Source: Phycisphaerae bacterium (GTDB lineage: Bacteria; Planctomycetota; Phycisphaerae; Phycisphaerales; SM1A02). Taken from it: a stretch of 7,727 nucleotides of DNA. A model generated the notes under the pieces. It worked only from the letters and a program-made list of their open reading frames with translations, had not been told where the DNA came from and did not search any database. A program made the position numbers and the translations under genes. Position 1 is the stretch's first letter. Each line of letters opens with the position of its first letter. Shown in pieces: positions 6,047 through 7,727 of the stretch. Location: positions 31,958-39,684 of the forward strand of contig PAAB01000008.1 in NCBI GenBank assembly GCA_002591705.1, given 5' to 3'.

Positions 6047-7078
6047 CTAGACCCCGATCGCACCCGTTGCGTGGGCCGACTCGAGAATCCGCTCGGCGGT
6101 GCGAACCGCTGCGAACCCCGCTTCGGCGTCGATCGACGGTCGAGACCCGGTCCGGACGTTGTGCAGGAAGTCCTCCGCCTGGAGACGAAGCGGTTCCACA
6201 TCCTCCACCTTGAGCTCTTCGAACTCCACCAGATCCAGGTAGTTCACATCGCTGAGATCCTCGCCGCGCCGGATGCGATCCTGCATCTCCTCGAGCTTGG
6301 ACTCGTTCGAACTCTTGCGGACCACGGTCCCGGAACGACCCGCGAAGTCCGCCGACAGGTACAGGTCCTCGGAGATGATTCTGATCTTGCGTTCGGTCTT
6401 GAGGGCCAGTCGGCTTGCGGTCACGTTCGCAACGGTCCGGAAGCCCTCGGTGGCGGCCGGGAAGGTCAGCCGTGCATTGCAGACGTCGATCTGGTCGCTG
6501 AGGACCGGAACACCACTGGCCTGGATGTCCTCCGGTTCGCTGCCGACCAGCATCAGAAGGAGATCGAGATCGTGGATCATCATGTCCAGCACGACACTGA
6601 CATCCAGACTTCGGAACGTCATGGGCGAGATGCGGCTGACCTCCACGTGCCGAGGATGAATCGGGCCCAGGGATTTGATGGCCTGCATGACCGGATCGAA
6701 CCGGACCACGTGCCCGACCTGCAGGGTCGTCTCGCATCGACGGGCGGTTTCCGCGATGGCCATCGCCTCGTCGGCCGTGGGAGCCAGCGGCTTCTCGATC
6801 AGGCAGGCCACGCCGGCTTCAAGCAGGGCCTCGGCCGCTTCCCGGTGGTGGATCGTCGGCGTCGCGATGGTGACGGCATCGACCCCGAGGTCGATCAGCT
6901 CCTCCACCGTGCTCAGTGGTCTGCCACCCCACTCGTCCGTGATGGCGGTCCGGCGTTCCTCGGAGCGGTCGACCACTCCGACGAGTTCGGCCCCTTCGAG
7001 CTGGGCGTAGACACGGGCATGATGCCGCCCCATGCGTCCGACCCCGATCACTCCACATCGCATCGCGTCACTGGTCAT
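6047..7078 (-). CDS. Gfo/Idh/MocA-family dehydrogenase, GnnA-like (possible UDP-GlcNAc 3-dehydrogenase)
   Basis: The 343-residue protein has an N-terminal Rossmann fold with GVGRMG (residues 12-17) and VVDRS (35-39) for NAD(P). The family Lys is in EKP (95-97, Lys96), then VGHVVRFDP (121-129) and the active-site-like DMMIHD (165-170, His169). The wording SRISP...FRSLDVSVVLDMMIHDLD and VTASRLALKTERKIR is close to what I recall of the subgroup encoded near lpx genes. That subgroup includes GnnA, which oxidises the 3-OH of UDP-GlcNAc for amide-linked lipid A. No lpx or aminotransferase (gnnB) gene is in this window, so the substrate is inferred. The ATG at 7078 has GGAG seven bases upstream. The gene lies 43 nt downstream of the zinc-ribbon membrane protein and is probably cotranscribed. 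It converges on rlmE with a 5-bp gap. The family is certain, the substrate is not. Confidence 0.93.
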   Translation of the reverse strand: MTSDAMRCGVIGVGRMGRHHARVYAQLEGAELVGVVDRSEERRTAITDEWGGRPLSTVEELIDLGVDAVTIATPTIHHREAAEALLEAGVACLIEKPLAPTADEAMAIAETARRCETTLQVGHVVRFDPVMQAIKSLGPIHPRHVEVSRISPMTFRSLDVSVVLDMMIHDLDLLLMLVGSEPEDIQASGVPVLSDQIDVCNARLTFPAATEGFRTVANVTASRLALKTERKIRIISEDLYLSADFAGRSGTVVRKSSNESKLEEMQDRIRRGEDLSDVNYLDLVEFEELKVEDVEPLRLQAEDFLHNVRTGSRPSIDAEAGFAAVRTAERILESAHATGAIGV

Positions 7079-7121
7079 GGTTCTTCTCCAATCCTGAGGT
7101 GGCGTGGCATTCTACCCACAG

Positions 7122-7727
7122 TCAGGCCAGCGGGATGTCCGCGGGTGGATCGGCGGACCCGCAGGCCGGGCAGGATCCCCCCACCAGCATGGCGCCGCAG
7201 TCGTCGCAGCACTCGATCCTCGGACGCTCGTCCACGGCCTCCTCCTGCAGTTCGCTCTTCCTGTCACGGATGCGGTCCTCCCGACCGGCTCCACGTCGGG
7301 ACTGCCGTGCGGACCACAGGCTGAAATTGAAGAACTGCAGACACGCCACGCAGACCACCAGCGGAACGATGAAGAGCGGAAGCAGGGTGGCGAAGAGCAC
7401 CACCGTGCCCACCACTCCGAACCGGGCACCGAACAACGGATCGCCTCCGGGCGCAGGCCACGGAAACCACCAGTCGATCACCGCGACCGGAATCGCAATC
7501 CAGACCATGTGCCCCAGCAGCTTCGCGATGTCCCTGAAGTAGAGTTCACCGGCGATCCGACAGAGCAGGACCAGGACCACGATCAGTCCCACGAGCGCCA
7601 GAATTCCCGGCACGGCAGAGATTCCCAGCCATCCGCTCGAACCGGTTGCATCCATTCGCCAGACCAGGAGGTACAGCGGAGTCCACAGGAACTGCGTGGC
7701 GCAGGCTGCGGTGCGACACCGCTCCCA
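7122..7727 (-). CDS. Polytopic membrane protein with C-terminal zinc ribbon, 5' partial
   Basis: The frame stays open from its stop (7122-7124) to the right edge. The 24 codons before the ATG at 7653-7655 read as plausible membrane protein (QFLWTPLYLLVW), so the true start is beyond the window. Visible parts (about 201 residues) are that hydrophobic stretch and helices around GILALVGLIVVLVLL and HMVWIAIPVAVIDWW. A long hydrophobic hairpin (GVVGTVVLF to CVACLQFF) follows, then a charged Arg/Glu-rich cytosolic-looking linker. The end is a zinc ribbon, CDDC-x8-CPAC, in the last 30 residues. Membrane proteins ending in such ribbons are common, but I do not recognise this one and give no function. 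It precedes the Gfo/Idh/MocA gene by 43 nt on the same strand. Confidence 0.8.
   Translation of the reverse strand, partial: WERCRTAACATQFLWTPLYLLVWRMDATGSSGWLGISAVPGILALVGLIVVLVLLCRIAGELYFRDIAKLLGHMVWIAIPVAVIDWWFPWPAPGGDPLFGARFGVVGTVVLFATLLPLFIVPLVVCVACLQFFNFSLWSARQSRRGAGREDRIRDRKSELQEEAVDERPRIECCDDCGAMLVGGSCPACGSADPPADIPLA

Noticed and set aside
6031..6055. Possible bidirectional terminator hairpin GGGG...CCCC at the rlmE/dehydrogenase junction
   Set aside because: Only four pairs, a 17-nt loop and no U-run on either strand.
4599..6737. 712-codon open frame on the minus strand
   Set aside because: It runs antisense through the lipoprotein and rlmE and continues into the GnnA-like gene in another frame. 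Its product is Arg/Gly/Asp-rich without a recognisable domain. Long antisense frames are expected from GC-rich third positions.
5765..7324. 519-codon open frame on the plus strand
   Set aside because: It overlaps the end of rlmE in another frame and lies antisense to the dehydrogenase and the zinc-ribbon gene; no domain seen.
7653..7655. ATG at 7655 as the true start of the zinc-ribbon membrane protein
   Set aside because: The frame upstream is open to the edge and reads as hydrophobic protein. No convincing SD is present at a good distance.

Overview
The window is about 7.7 kb of GC-rich, densely coding bacterial chromosome. It looks like ordinary housekeeping DNA: no transposase, phage, CRISPR, tRNA or rRNA signal was seen. 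The organism is probably Gram-negative, given a lipoprotein signal and a sugar dehydrogenase of the kind found near lipid A genes. The wording of ThiC and the gene mix remind me of Planctomycetes, perhaps the Phycisphaerae. That is an impression from recall, not a tested placement.

Layout from left to right. (1) The 3' part of a crotonase-superfamily gene on the plus strand, cut by the window start. (2) A three-gene minus-strand operon read from 4385 down to 694: thiC (HMP-phosphate synthase for thiamine), a small DUF5658-type membrane protein, and an NDH-2-like FAD oxidoreductase. Both junctions overlap (17 and 8 nt). A TPP riboswitch lies at 4427-4508 in the thiC leader, with a hairpin that can hide the thiC Shine-Dalgarno. 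(3) A divergent plus-strand pair: a DUF4097-like lipoprotein (4581-5351) and, 12 nt later, rlmE/ftsJ, the 23S rRNA 2'-O-methyltransferase (5364-6041). (4) A minus-strand pair: a Gfo/Idh/MocA dehydrogenase resembling GnnA-type UDP-GlcNAc 3-dehydrogenases (6047-7078), preceded by a polytopic membrane protein with a C-terminal zinc ribbon (7122 to beyond the right edge).

How the genes work together. When TPP is abundant the riboswitch should shut off thiC translation, and the overlaps could carry that control to the membrane protein and the flavoprotein. The two convergent junctions (688/694 and 6041/6047) each have only 5 bp between stop codons, so any termination there must use signals inside coding sequence.

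The points most worth a second look are the riboswitch-headed thiC-DUF5658-flavoprotein operon, the altered NAD(P)-binding loop of the flavoprotein, and the crotonase lacking both usual catalytic glutamates. I see no clear evidence of an undescribed multi-gene system.
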